Shown in pieces: positions 52,001 through 63,011 of a DNA stretch of 64,000 nucleotides. The DNA comes from Colius striatus. Lineage: Eukaryota > Chordata > Aves > Coliiformes > Coliidae. Location of the stretch: assembly GCF_028858725.1 (NCBI RefSeq), contig NC_084776.1:4960001-5024000 (forward strand), read 5' to 3'. The translations under genes and the position numbers were made by a program. The first letter of the stretch is position 1, and every line of letters begins with the position of its first letter. Under the pieces are notes generated by a model that was given only the letters and a program-made list of their open reading frames with translations, ran no database searches and had not been told where the DNA came from.

Positions 52001-55000
52001 GCTGCATTGAAAGAGCATCATTTTTGTGCATTAAAGATCTATTCATAAAAGAAGTTTGCAGCTAATGAATTTACAATTTAATTAAGCCTTTGTTTAGTTT
52101 TCTTGACTGCATTATTTCTACATGCTTTGGGATTATGGTTTGCTTTGGTCTGTCCTGTGCTCTGCCTCTGTGGACAAAGGGTACATAGATCCAGGGCTAG
52201 AGACAGGCCAAAGTAAACTATAATCCCAAAGCATGTGGAAATAATGCAGTCAAGAAAATTAAGCAAAGGCTTAATTAAACAGAATTAATTGTGCTGCTTT
52301 AAAACATGAAGCAGGAGTGAAGATAAAAACACTACTCAGACTTAGCAAGTTCTTTTGTTTGTCTGCTTTGTGTCATGGCTAGGGGAGTTAGTCATGTAAC
52401 TTCATACCACATGAGGGGAAGTTTCTCACAAATGGCTATAACCTGCAGCCCAGGTGCTGACACTTGTGTGGCAACATGCAAATAAATGAAAACCTCTCTG
52501 GCGAGGAGCAATGAGTGTCATGTGTAGGGTCTTTCAGGGCTGCTGCAGTGGATCTGCCCTGCTGTTGCTGTGTGCTGGTACTGTGCTGGCTGCCTGTAAA
52601 GACTTAACAACTGGCCTTTTGTTTCCTCAGTTCCTCATTGTTCCTGCCATTGTGGGCAGTGCCCTTCTCCACCGGCTCTCTGATGACCGCTGGGAGAAGA
52701 TCACGGCGTGGATGTACGGCGTGGGGCTCTGCGCCCTCTTCATCGTCTCCACAGTCTTTCATATCATTTCTTGGAAGAAGAGTCACTTGAGGTATGGCTA
52801 CAAGACATACAGGATGTTTTCTTTTCACGTCCTGTGGTGGTTTTCCACTGTGTTTCTTGGTCAAACCCATGATTTTGTGGAAGGCTGGAGTGGTACCTTG
52901 TACTGAATCACACAAAAGCCACCCTTGGCTCTGTCGGAAGGAATTGTCAACCAGGCTCATGTACAAGTGGCTGCTGCTCTTTCACAGAGAAAAGATGTTC
53001 TGGGCCTTTGTGGCTCTTAATGGGAAAAACATAATCTAAGTGCATGGTAGATATAATCCCATTGCAGAGATGAGAACACTGGGACTGTGACATGCAATAC
53101 ACAGAACTAACAGGGAGCCTCTTTGGGAGTAAGGCAGCAATAGCAAAATTAAGACTTGATTTGACTAATTCTGGACCATAATTGGATTTAACCAGTCGCC
53201 ATTGACTAGTAACAGTTTGTGGGTTAGGCAGAGTTGATGTGACAGCTTTCTGCCTCCTTGCCAGAGAGTGGGATGCACGGTGGGGTGCAGAGGGGGAAAG
53301 GAATGGAGGAGTGCTCATCTCCTACGAGTCTCATTTCTGAAGTTGAAGTCAGCTGGACAGTCTGCCAAATGGTTTTTGAGAGGTTATGGAGCTGATGGTA
53401 TTTCCCCAAAGTAATTCCAAAGTGTGTCAGGAAACTGAGATGATAGAAAAATCTTTCACAATCTCTCTTGTTCTCTCTCTTACTAGGACAATGGAGCATT
53501 GCTTTCACATGTGTGACAGAATGATGATCTATGTCTTTATTGCGGCATCTTACGCACCATGGTAAGAAATCTGAAGCACAGTGTCAGACTGACAGCTTTC
53601 CAAAATCTATAGGTATCTTTTTAGGTGCAATCAGACACATTGTGCATTGCAAAATGCAACATGATGTAATCTCCTGGGATTTACCAAGCAGAAAGTAGTT
53701 TATTTATATTCCACCTACCCTAGTTTATGCTCTTTGCATCTCGCATTGGTGCAAACACACCTCCTGCCTTTCTATGAGTAGAATGTCCAAGTGTCTTTTC
53801 ACCCATTGGACCAACATTTTGCTTCTGAATACCTATTTATTTGTATCAAGCCCTACTGCTCTTTTGACTTTCATCACTTTTGTGTCGACATCTTTGTACC
53901 TGCAGGTTAAATCTGCGTGAGCTTGGGCCTCTGGCATCTCACATGCGTTGGTTTATCTGGCTGATGGCTGCTGGAGGAACCATTTATGTATTTCTCTACC
54001 ATGAAAAGTAAGAATTATTTGCCTTTAACTTGGAAATCAAAAGGTGGGGGCTTTCTTGGTCTCTGAGTGATCCTATCCAGCCTCTCACACATTGAAATCA
54101 GAGCTTTGAAACAGTGGAAATATGAGAATGATGCAAATGCACAACTTGTCAGAAGATAGTTGTATCCCTCCTGCCATGGACGGTCTTTGATTGTTGCCTT
54201 CTGTTACAGGGGTGGGAGGGAAGTATCCACTGTGTAAACTTGATATTTTGCTACAAGAATGTAGAGGAGTTGTTTTTGTTTTGGAGGTGAGCTGCTGAGG
54301 TTCCTGTCATTATAAGAAAATAGAAGTTGTCTCTGTTTTATTCTCACTAGTACGTGATGCAAACGTGTGGCCTGCAACTGTGCAATGCAGAGAGAAATAC
54401 TACCTTCAGTTTTGGCATAAGCATTGGTTATCTGTCTGCACAGAAAGCTTTTTGAATAGCTTAGTGAACCCAAAGTAACATCACATTTACAACATTTGCT
54501 TGCCTGTGAAGGAAATGTTCATCCGCTTGTACACCTGGAATGACTCAAATCATTCCTTTTTAGGTATAAAATCGTTGAACTCTTCTTCTATCTAGCAATG
54601 GGATTTTCTCCTGCTCTGGTGGTGACATCCATGGTAAGGAATGTGCCTATTGACATTCTGAACACAACCTTTCCTTTTATAACTAGCTGAAGTTCCAGTG
54701 CAGCTCTCTCTCTTCTGAGAGGATGTTAATTTTAGTCCAGCATAATTGTAAACGTTCCCTGTAGAACCAAAGGCAGTTGGTTATATTTTGGGTCAACAGT
54801 TTGCACTGCAATGAGATGCTCCCTTGTTTTGTCAAATCTGGGTCACAGGGTCTAGATTAAAAGAGTTTATGTTCCAAACTTTGCCTCTGAAGACCTTCAG
54901 TTCTGAAAGGATATGGGACATGATCCAATTACTTCCATTTGAGTAAAAACAATAAAGATGTGAAGTAGCTGAAGCCTGTTGAGGAATGTTTATAGATTTT

Positions 55001-56064
55001 ACTGTTTATGAACTTACTTAGTGCCCACTTACCACTCAAATTGGGAAAAGAAGCCTGTTCTGTATAGAAGTGGAACTGACTTCCAAGAAGACATTGTCCT
55101 TTCCTTGGTGTATGTAAGAGCTCTCTGAAAAGTCAAATCAATGGGTGCTGTGGTCTGAACCCAGACGGGGGAAGTGGATTGACTCTTGCCTCTTTCAAAA
55201 TGACTTAGGGGCAACAAAGCTGGAAGACTTTGCCTCTTACTAGAGGCTTCTTTTTTATCAGTGGGAAAAGTGAGAAGTTGAGCAGTGGCTGAACTGTCTG
55301 AAGCTGATGCACCTTATCTGGGGCATTTAATCTCCCTTTTTGTCTAATAAAAGTTTCTTGGTGCGTGTGTAAAGCATCTTGCTCTGCCCACCTCAGAACT
55401 GAATTCTTTATTTCTGGCTACACATTTTAAATAACTTTGAGTTCACTCTCTGTGCTGTTAACATAAATCTGAACAAGGCTCATGCCTTCACTGCCACAGC
55501 AGAACCTTGCTGGATGCTCCATCCAACTTGTGAGAGCCCTTAGGCACGGTGTTGAGGGTTTCCTTTGCTCCGTGGTCGTCCACTCTGTAATGAGCAAAGC
55601 ATCAAACTTGTCTTCATTCCTGAGTTCTCCAGCTATTCACTTCTGTAGTGCTACTGAGACTTTATGTAAATATATCCTCTTTTTCACAAAGAGTAATATA
55701 AATAAACCAATTTTCTCACTTGTCCATCTGTCCCACCCAAGCTGCTCGGAGCTGACAGCCAGCTTGCTTTTCTTGGGCAGAGAAGGGGGGAAAACATTTA
55801 GTGCATAAACCACCCTTTTCCTCCTTTACACCCCATCCCTAATCTCTCTTTGTGACTTGACAGAACAACACCGAGGGGCTTCAGGAGGTGGCCTGGGGAG
55901 GTCTGATCTATTGTCTGGGGGTGGTGTTCTTCAAGAGCGACGGCGTCATTCCCTTCGCACATGCCATCTGGCACCTCTTTGTGGCCACAGCAGCTGCTGT
56001 GCATTACTATGCCATTTGGAAGTACCTTTACAGAAGTCCTGCAGACATCATCCGTCACTTGTGA
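40069..56064 (+). CDS. MMD: monocyte to macrophage differentiation-associated protein (PAQR11), 7 coding exons
   Basis: Coding exons are 40069-40097, 46278-46359, 52631-52791, 53487-53561, 53906-54007, 54564-54633 and 55864-56064. They total 720 nt, or 239 residues, against about 238 in mammals. Every intron is GT-AG and all phases join. The product is a seven-span membrane protein of the progestin/adipoQ receptor (PAQR, hemolysin III-like) family. Visible family motifs are E28-x3-N32-x3-H36 before the first span, S77-x3-H81, D101 (in HMCDR), and H206-x3-H210 in the last part. The Ser/His/Asp/His set corresponds to the zinc-binding set of adiponectin receptors. Family knowledge places MMD in Golgi and other internal membranes and links it to macrophage activation, ERK signalling and polyunsaturated phospholipid remodelling; none of that is visible in the sequence. 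I chose the start by matching the mammalian N-terminus. The frame is also open upstream through the CpG island, so an N-terminal extension cannot be excluded. The gene looks intact. Confidence 0.97.
41606..41703 (+). ncRNA. microRNA-precursor-like hairpin in MMD intron 1 (candidate)
   Basis: 41606-41652 pairs with 41657-41703 around a 4-nt loop (AAAG). Of 47 pair positions only three fail (639/670, 614/695 and 611/698 within 41,000). Four are G.U in the sense RNA and the rest are Watson-Crick, with no bulges. The length (98 nt), tight loop and sense orientation within an intron suit an intronic microRNA precursor. A small palindromic transposon remnant is the main alternative. The loop-proximal third is almost pure A/T. 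No known microRNA seed was recognised. Confidence 0.4.
42543..42606. repeat. 12-bp perfect inverted repeat in MMD intron 1
   Basis: ACTCATAACTCA at 42543-42554 and its exact reverse complement TGAGTTATGAGT at 42595-42606, with a 40-bp spacer. It may be chance. Confidence 0.5.
46278..46359 (+). CDS. MMD: MMD coding exon 2
   Basis: The acceptor is TTCAACAG|G and the donor is GCA|GTAAGT, phase 0. Encodes residues 11-37, beginning [14 protein letters not shown] and ending NCYTHA. It carries the PAQR motif E28-x3-N32-x3-H36 that precedes the first membrane span. Confidence 0.96.
46360..52630 (+). other. MMD: MMD intron 2
   Basis: About 6.3 kb, GT-AG. It contains the 203-nt inverted repeat at 52077-52279. 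Just before exon 3 it has an open frame (ATG 52511) that runs in phase into exon 3. An octamer ATGCAAAT is at 52476-52483. No CR1 fragment was recognised. Confidence 0.85.
52077..52279 (+). repeat. 203-nt inverted repeat forming a 78-bp hairpin, unrecognised
   Basis: 52077-52154 pairs base for base with 52202-52279 around a 47-nt loop, with no bulge or gap. Seventy-two positions are Watson-Crick. The other six (52093/52263, 52097/52259, 52119/52237, 52137/52219, 52142/52214 and 52149/52207) are all G.U in + strand RNA. The outer ends read TTTAATTAAGCC and GGCTTAATTAAA. It could be a palindromic DNA-transposon remnant with a TTAA or TA target, a long hairpin RNA, or an inverted duplication. 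I do not recognise its sequence as a named repeat. Confidence 0.8.
52631..52791 (+). CDS. MMD: MMD coding exon 3
   Basis: The acceptor is TTTCCTCAG|TTC and the donor is TTGAG|GTATGG, phase 2. Encodes residues 38-90 plus two bases of Arg91: the first span ([14 protein letters not shown]), a short loop with RWEKITAW, and the second span ([17 protein letters not shown]) with S77-x3-H81 of the metal-binding set. Its third positions are noticeably GC-rich compared with the flanking introns. Confidence 0.97.
53487..53561 (+). CDS. MMD: MMD coding exon 4
   Basis: The acceptor is CTTACTAG|G and the donor is TG|GTAAGA, phase 2. Encodes the end of Arg91 to the start of Trp116, including EHCFHMCDR with Asp101, the family acidic ligand, and the span [12 protein letters not shown]. 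Confidence 0.96.
53906..54007 (+). CDS. MMD: MMD coding exon 5
   Basis: The acceptor is ACCTGCAG|G and the donor is AA|GTAAGA, phase 2. Encodes the end of Trp116 to the start of Lys150: [13 protein letters not shown], then a span containing [19 protein letters not shown]. Confidence 0.97.
54564..54633 (+). CDS. MMD: MMD coding exon 6
   Basis: The acceptor is CTTTTTAG|G and the donor is ATG|GTAAGG, phase 0. Encodes the end of Lys150 to Met173 ([16 protein letters not shown], then ALVVTSM), one membrane span. Confidence 0.96.
55864..56064 (+). CDS. MMD: MMD coding exon 7 (terminal)
   Basis: The acceptor is ACTTGACAG|AAC. Encodes residues 174-239 and the TGA stop at 56062-56064. It contains two membrane segments ([12 protein letters not shown] and the segment around [18 protein letters not shown]) and the H206-x3-H210 pair of the PAQR metal site. 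It ends in [10 protein letters not shown]. Intron 6 before it carries a cryptic AATAAA at 55701-55706 that could allow premature polyadenylation, with no evidence of use. Confidence 0.97.
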   Translation, partial: NNTEGLQEVAWGGLIYCLGVVFFKSDGVIPFAHAIWHLFVATAAAVHYYAIWKYLYRSPADIIRHL

Positions 56065-56241
56065 GAGAGAGAGAGAAACGACAAGGAGACATGTAACCTG
56101 CACTTGGCCTCTGTAACAGTATTATTGGAATTCTGGGGGGCAATTGGACAATTGCACAGAAGAACCTGCACTGACTTTGGTAGTTCTCTGAACACAGTTA
56201 CTGTGAACTGATGGGGGAGGTGCCCATGGCGTGGCAAGTGC

Positions 56242-56249
56242 TGTAAATA
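56242..56249 (+). promoter_or_regulatory. Pumilio recognition element in MMD 3' UTR
   Basis: TGTAAATA fits the UGUANAUA consensus bound by PUM1/PUM2. It lies 178 nt after the stop codon. Function is inferred from the motif alone. Confidence 0.4.
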
Positions 56250-58015
56250 CCCAGGATACTGCACTGCAGTACAAAGAGTCCATTCCATGTGAGTAGAACT
56301 GGCTACCTGATGTTTACAAATCACTTTTTGTATCTAGGTTTAATTTTACGGTTTTTAACGACGTGGATTTTTCTAAATTAGTGATTCAAGTGGTGGTCAG
56401 TGCAATAGTGACAGTGAAACTCTCTTGCTTTCAGATGGCTTTCTATCACCTTTCCACTACTCAGTTATTGAACATGAATCACAGACAAATAATCGACTTT
56501 TACCACCCATTATCTTGGTATAATGTGACTTTTATAGACTCTCTGTGGGTTTTGTACACTTTACAAGTACATTTGTTGAACTGAAAACACACAACTGTCA
56601 TCTATGCAGTTCCTCATGTTGCAAGGACAGTTACATTCCATGTTCTGTACTGACATGCAAACCTTGTACCTCTTCCAAAGGCTGTTACAGGTGTCATTGT
56701 AATAACCACTTTTACCAACTAAAATGTGATTCTGCTGAGCTTTGATGTGACAGTATTCTGCTCATCTATAATACCACTTAAACAGCACCTTAATTTGGCT
56801 TTATCCATGATGGAAATGATTTAAAAGGAAGAGTTAACACAAGTTTAGATTCCCAGTTTCTTCTCCATGCTGCCCAGGCAGCAGCTGTTGGGATGAAAGC
56901 TGACTTACCAGGGGTTGGCAGCTGATATCTCCCTCTCCAAACCAGTCACTTCTCCAGAATATATATACTCACATACTGGTGCTGTAATCTTAAGGCTTGA
57001 ATTTTCAAAGGGATTTAAATTGGCCACCAGAACCTCTTCTGTGTTGGGGTCATTCTGTTGGGAGCTCCTGGCTAGAGCAGCAGGTGCAGAGCAGTCACTG
57101 CCTGCTTGGAGTCCATGGTTATGGGTTCTTCAGCCTTTCAGGAGGAGAGCTGGAGGAACTTGAGTCAGTGTCACTTGGCATTCTGGGACTTAAACTGGTC
57201 TTTAATTGTGTTACCATGTTTCAGTCCAGGAAAACCACAATCATGACTGTGGAACACGTGTGTTAAATGGCCAGGGGTAGAAGACTGATGATAATGCTGT
57301 TTGTCCCGTAACTGTATCCTGTCCCACTATCCAATGAATGTCTTATATTAAGATTGACTTTATCCTCTTTTGAATTCACTCAGTTTTTCATGTCAGTATT
57401 TAAAAACAAAACCAAAACGTGTTGCCTTCTTCAGATTTCATTCTGGATGTTGCCTGGCTGCAAACAACAAGTAGCAAGATCGGGATGTTTTTCAAAGGTA
57501 ACTTTCATCCTGCACCTTGCTCTGCCAGGGGGTTGCATATTGTGAGTGTATCCATTTGTAGGCAGGATTTTAAAGAGGGACAAACTTTCAATTCAAGGCA
57601 TTGAAGCATTTGCTGTGTGCCGTTAGCAGGTGACTGGAACAACACCACTACAGCAGGCTCAGGAACTGCCCAAAGGAGAGCAAAGGGAGCACGTGGGCAG
57701 GTGATTCCTCGTCCAACACACATCTGGATGCCTCAGTTTTTTAACATTGTGTCTATTTTAATATATCCACTCTTTGTGAGTTCATCTGCTCTGTTGAAAT
57801 GCAGTACTGTTACAACCACTAAAACACACCTACAAGTTTTCTTTAGGTAAAAAGTGAAGCTATTGCTTGAGCATCCTTTGGTTTAATGTGAAGCTAATCT
57901 TCCCTGGCTTGGCTTTTTGGAGTGTTTGAAATGGTTTTTAAAAGATTTCAATTCGCCAAAACTATTTTGAATGACTGTATTCTAGTCAGTATGATCTTGA
58001 ATGTACCAGACTAAC

Positions 58016-58021
58016 AATAAA
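58016..58021 (+). terminator. MMD: MMD polyadenylation signal (AATAAA)
   Basis: A canonical hexamer is followed within 30-60 bp by a G/T-rich downstream element (CTTGTGTTCTTGCTGGC, then TTTTGGGTTGGGTTTT). Cleavage is expected near 58035-58045. This is the only combination of this quality I noticed between the stop codon and 59 kb. Confidence 0.85.
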
Positions 58022-58040
58022 CATTTTGTGCAATTTGGAA

Positions 58041-60849
58041 ACTCTTGTGTTCTTGCTGGCTCTTTTGGGTTGGGTTTTCTTTCCTCCTCCAACACTTCCA
58101 CAGGGAAAGACACTGTTGCCACTCTGGAGAGACGCAGAGTTGAACGCAATGACCCTCCTGCTTTCTCAGTCAGCTCTTACAACCAGCAGGAAGGATTCCA
58201 TTCCAAATCATTCAGTTTGTGCTGAGGGGAGAAAGAGTATATTTGTGTCTAAATTTTGGTCAGTATTGGGAACTTGCTGCTTTCCCCTTTGCTGTTCTGC
58301 ATCAGTTCTCTTACACCATTATGTACTGGGGTTGGGCTTTTGCAGTTGTGCAACACTCAAGTCCATCACTTTGCCCTCTCCCTACAGGGCTATTGTTGCA
58401 TAAAATGTGAAGCTGAACTAAAACCACATTTCTGTCTGGAAAACAAGTATGTCAATTAGCCTCTTCTCCCCTTCTGCCTAATTGCAGCTCTGCAGGCTGT
58501 TTCCTCCCAGGAGTAACAGCAGTGCTTTTTCTGGTTGCGTTTGCTGTGGTAGCAGAGATGAGATGTCTTTGTCTTCCTGACAGAAATGTCTTTAAAAGCA
58601 CTTGCTTCTGTATTTGCTGTGCCTGTAGGTTGTAGAAGTGCAACCAGCAGAGTCTAACTGGCACAGGGCTCACCAGTGTTGTGGTTTTGCAGATGGACCT
58701 TTCCAGAAGATGTCTGTGACGCAGCAGGTACTTTGAATACCAGACACTTTCAGTCTCATCACTTGTAGGTCATGTTTTTTGAACACTGTCTTGTGAGCCA
58801 TTCAAAAATGATTTGGTTATCTGAAAGGATTAATTTCAGGATTTATTCTGGGGTGCATCACTTCTGTATTGTGGTGGGGTTTAAAATTCAACAGCAGCAA
58901 GGAATGAACAAAGAAAGTCTTCATTTGTCTTTGTGTTAGCAAAAGCAGGCTCTGCCAATTCTGTCTTCCCCACATCCCTCAATTACTGAGGGATCTCCCT
59001 CTGGCAGGGCACAAACTGCAGAGTGGGTTCTATGTGGCTGTCACAGCTGCTACCTGAACCCTTGCACACTGCTCTGGGAATTGTGTCAATCACAGGGGTG
59101 TCACAGCATCTTTAGAGCTGCTGCTTGTGAAATGCCTGAGTGTCAGGGCTGGAGTGAAGACGTTAAAGAGACTGAAGTTTTTCAGAGGGTGTTTTTTTCT
59201 TGTTAAAGCTCTCCAATGCCCCTCATGCTCAGGTCCCTGTCACTTGTTTGGGAAGCCACACAATTAAATATTTAAGTCTGGTGTATTTAGCCCTGGGATT
59301 TCTCTGGAGGCTTAAGGCTGTCATGCTCACATATGTGCTTGATAAAGTCTTTTCTCTGTGCTTTGCTATTTTTAAAGGAATGCAGGATGTGAGTCTCTGC
59401 TCACTAATTGCTTTCACTATCAATAGGTGTCCTGAGATTAAAGCTAAAAATAGTGAAGAGCAGGGACGAGGAGGCACATCCAGCCCTCCAGCACGTCTGG
59501 CTCTGCTGGAGACTGTTCTGCAGCAGCTACAGGCTGCTCATTCCCATTCTACTGTTTGAACGTGTTTCATTCATCAGTTGTGTAGAATAAATTCCCCAAC
59601 TACTGCCATAGTGTGGCAAGGGAATGTACAAATGGCACCTGAAATGGTTGCTCTTGGTTTAATTTGGTGCTGGGAGCAGCAAGGCTGCTCAGCTGTGGCC
59701 CAAGGGGGTAACACTGTGCCTGGGGCTAAACACCCCCACACTGCTCAGCAGCCTGTTTTGGGCATGTCTTGAAAATTCAGCCCAGAGAAGTTTGTGCTGA
59801 AGCACTGTCAGAATATCTGTGTCAGGTACAATCCAAACTCAGGGGGTAGTTCAGGCTTTTGGAGGTCCAGGCACAGCAGTGGGGTCTTCAAAAATGAGCT
59901 TTCCAGTTCCTGTTTGGGTGGCATTTCGTAGTGGGCTGATGCTTTCTTATCAAGCTGGGTGCCTCACAGCTTGTTTATGCACCAGACACCCTCCTGTTCA
60001 TGGTCAGCATGACCCCAGCACCGATGGCAACGCCTCTTGCCTTCACCAGGGCCCTTCTTACCAAGGATAAGCTGGGAACCCAAATCCTCTTGCAAAAGGC
60101 AGCAAAGCCAGTGCCAGTTTTATAACAGAAGTTACATCATTGGCTCTAATGAGGGTGTGCTCTCCAAAGGATATATTCAGATGCCTGTTGCTTAGCAGCA
60201 TGAGCCCAGTTGCCAGTGGATTTGGGTGCCCAAATCCTTGAGGTGCCTTTGAAAATGTGCCTGAAATTTGCTGTTAGCAGGGACCTGTGGGTTTAGCTCC
60301 AGCAGCCATCTCCTCCCTTCCTGGGGTCACATTTTCTTCCAGGAGTGATCAGCCACCCTACAGGGCTTCAGAAGGTGGTCAGCCTGTGCCCAAGCCTCAT
60401 CTCCAACAGGACTTTCAGAGCAGACTGTGGGGTGTTTGGATGGAGAGCTGTAATGATTTTGGATGTTGAAGCACTGAAACCCAACAGCACCTACTGAACT
60501 TTGGGAAGCTGAGGTAGGTTTGGCTACAAGCAGCATCAGAGGTGCTAAAGGACTGAACATCATTGCTGTGGGAACTCACCCATCTTCTCCAGTTAAAAAC
60601 TCGTGTGCTTGGGAAGAGAAAGGTTAGTTCAGGCATGGAATATACATTCGATTCTTTTTTAAATAGGTGTTTTCATTTATGAACATGTTTGAATGAAAAT
60701 GACTTTTGTCTTGCAGCTGATGGTGGTGCTGAGCAGCTGAACCAGCCTTCTGCTGCATCCCTGAAAATAAAGCTTGAAGGGACTCAGATATTTTTAGCCC
60801 ATCCTCTGCCTGCAGGCGATAGGAACTCTGCCTGTCATTCCTGACAGGC
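58041..60849. other. intergenic, downstream of MMD
   Basis: No supported gene on either strand. HLF, the expected next gene and convergent in mammals, is not visible. Confidence 0.5.
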
Positions 60850-61135
60850 CTGTCCAACCTGTTCTAAAAACCCTCTAACAATGGGGATTTCACAATCCTT
60901 CTGGGCACTTTATTTCAGTGTTTCACCCTTTGCCCTCTTAGACATTTTTCTGCTGTCCAAGCTGTAACTGAAGCCCGTTCCTCCTTGTCCTGTCTGCAGT
61001 GGGCTCAGGGAAGAGCCTTTTCAGGCAGCTTTTATATAGCTGGAGACTGACAGTTCTTCACTTGCTTCCCCCACCCCCCCTAGATTAAACAAACTCAATC
61101 TCTTCAGTCTTTCTTCACACTCACCTCATTTAACA
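60850..61135 (-). repeat. older CR1 LINE fragment, antisense
   Basis: Antisense CR1 interior. It holds CTGTCCAACCTGTTC, AATGGGGATTTCACAATCC, TTTCAGTGTTTCACCCTTTG, TTTTTCTGCTGTCCAAGCTG, CTCCTTGTCCTGTC and AAACTCAATCTCTTCAGTC in the order expected for reverse-complement CR1. It is more diverged than the other copies and lacks a clear 3' tail. Confidence 0.75.
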
Positions 61136-62074
61136 CAGCCAGCGGGGGCAGAGGGATCCAGAAAGACTTCAGGCACAACTTTCCTGGCTGATAATGTGAC
61201 ACAGGGACGTGACATGAGAAAGGAGCCTCAATGCAAAAGGAGGGAGAGGTGGAAGCAGGAGCTGTAATCAGGTATTTCAGGAGAGGAACCAAGAGAGAGC
61301 TGAGGGGGAACAGCTGTGGAGGAGAAATTGGCCCCTCCTGGGGCACATTATCATTGAAAAAGGTGGAAAGTGCCAGGAATAGGGAGGGATGGTGGGTGAG
61401 GAGAGGGCTGAAGTGTCACCCATTCAGCTTTCATGCAGCTGAGGGAGTGTGAAAGCATCAGGTGCCACAGAAATACGATGTGGCTTCTGGCTGTGTGGTT
61501 TGGGGAAAACAGGAGCTGGGAGCAAAGGGCTGAGGAGTGTCTGTGACCCTCAGGGAGGGTCTGTGTGCCCACAGCTGGGTCCTGCTCCCACCAAAGCTCT
61601 CTTTTCCCTGCTCTGCCATCCCATAGCACCCCAGAGAAGTTGCTTTGCCCTCTTCTTATTCTGGTAAGTGGTTTACTTGGTTGTCATGTGAGGAGGGGGT
61701 GATTGCTGAGTGGTTGGTGGGTTTTGTTGGGTGAGTATCTGTTCCCAGAGGCATGTTTCTGTCTGAAAGCTGCAGAGATGGAGAACTAAAGGGGGGACTG
61801 AAGTACAGGTGAGAGGAAGGAGGTTGCTGAGACAATTTGTTAGAAGAGAGATCCTCTGGCTCATTTTGTCAATTCCAGGTGAAGCTTGGCTATTGATTGC
61901 TATCTAAAATTGGGGAGAATTACCTCATTTTCTATTAAAAATCGGTCTACTAGTTGGCAGAATGATTAAGCATCATTCTTTTAAAGCCAAGTGTATTTTA
62001 TGCTCCCAGATGGCAGCTGAAGCCTCTGGGGAAAAGCCGTGGGGCTGATGCTGCCTTTATCCCTCTCACCTGGT
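61136..62074. other. intergenic, no gene recognised
   Basis: Unremarkable sequence with short open frames on both strands. Nothing supportable is seen. Confidence 0.5.
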
Positions 62075-62320
62075 GACGTTTCGGAAGGGCTCACGGGATC
62101 TCTGACCCTGCTGCAGCATCACGGAGGGAGAAACACGCTCGGGAGGATCCACCAGATGAAGGCTCCACTGAAGATGAAACCGACCAGCGGTGGTTTGAAG
62201 CAGAGCAGCGCTCGGGACTCGCGCACGGCTCTTGCGTGACCCCTGGTGTCCGCGCTGCCCGCGGCTCGTCCCGCACAGCTCCGGGGCTCCGCCGCCGTCA
62301 CTTTTAAGGTACGAGTACAC
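62075..62320. promoter_or_regulatory. isolated CpG-rich patch with a possible splice donor
   Basis: Roughly 245 bp with dense CpG (around GTTTCGGAAGG, CGCTCGGGAC, TCGCGCACGG and CCGCGCTGCCCGCGG) stands out against CpG-poor flanks. It contains a CRE-like TGACGTTT at 62076. Its right end, TTTTAAG|GTACGAG at about 62318, resembles a splice donor. A short CR1 tail follows at 62341. Open frames exist on both strands without recognisable domains. It could be a small CpG-island promoter with first exon, or a decayed element. Confidence 0.25.
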
Positions 62321-62340
62321 GCAAAAATGAAGCTGTTTTT

Positions 62341-62395
62341 GCAGGGGGTTGGGCTGGATGAGCTCTAGAAGATCCTTCCCAGCCCCACCATTGCG
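62341..62395 (+). repeat. CR1 LINE 3' tail, sense, short
   Basis: GCAGGGGGTTGGGCTGGATG, then AGCTCTAGAAGATCCTTCCC and CCACCATTGC match the last roughly 55 bp of CR1 in sense orientation. Confidence 0.75.
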
Positions 62396-63011
62396 GGGAG
62401 CCATATTGATAAAGTAACTGCTGCTAATTAGGTGCTATGAAACTGATCAGCCAATTAACAGTTGTGTGGCTGCAGATACACGAGGGTGCACACGTGTGTG
62501 TGATTAGAACAAACACACTTTGTGTCTCTGCAACCAGAGCTTTCTATGAATCGAATGCTTCATATAGTCAGAAATAGCTCTCAAAATACAAAGCTAGCTC
62601 TAGAAATGAGATTCTGCTAAAGGTGACCTATGAGCATGTGATTTTTGAAACTTTCTTCTATATATACCTCAAAAAATGCTTCTATTTTCATCTATTAGAT
62701 CTATATAAAGCTGTGTCACACACAGGCAGGAGGCTGAGCAAGAGTGGATGTGTCTGTGTTGTTAAAACATTTTTTGTGTCCTGTCTGTGTGTCTGTCAGT
62801 AGGTCACACTGCCTCATCATGTGCAGGGAGCAGAAGAGCAAACACACGTGTATTTTATAACAAATATACTTTGAACTTAATATGGAACATACACACCAAA
62901 AGCAGATCTTGATATCAATGATATCTGCATCTCCACAGACACACATCTGTGGATACACATATTTTAATGAGGAAATCAGTCAGTGGTTAGACTGGGGTTT
63001 TTTTTTCCCTT
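62396..63011. other. intergenic AT-rich sequence
   Basis: No gene recognised. The stretch is AT-rich and leads into the simple-repeat tracts. Confidence 0.5.

Larger units (their letters stand above)
56065..58040 (+). other. MMD: MMD 3' UTR
   Basis: About 2.0 kb of non-coding, AT-rich sequence runs from the stop codon to the first strong polyadenylation signal, consistent with the long 3' UTR known for MMD. It includes a perfect Pumilio-type site (56242-56249). The open frames inside it (for example 56915-57163) are not supported as genes. Confidence 0.85.

Noticed and set aside
62119-62301. Minus-strand frame in the CpG patch with a hydrophobic stretch
   Set aside because: It has no ATG start, no recognised family and no confirmed splice sites. 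Only the CpG patch itself was kept, as a regulatory candidate.
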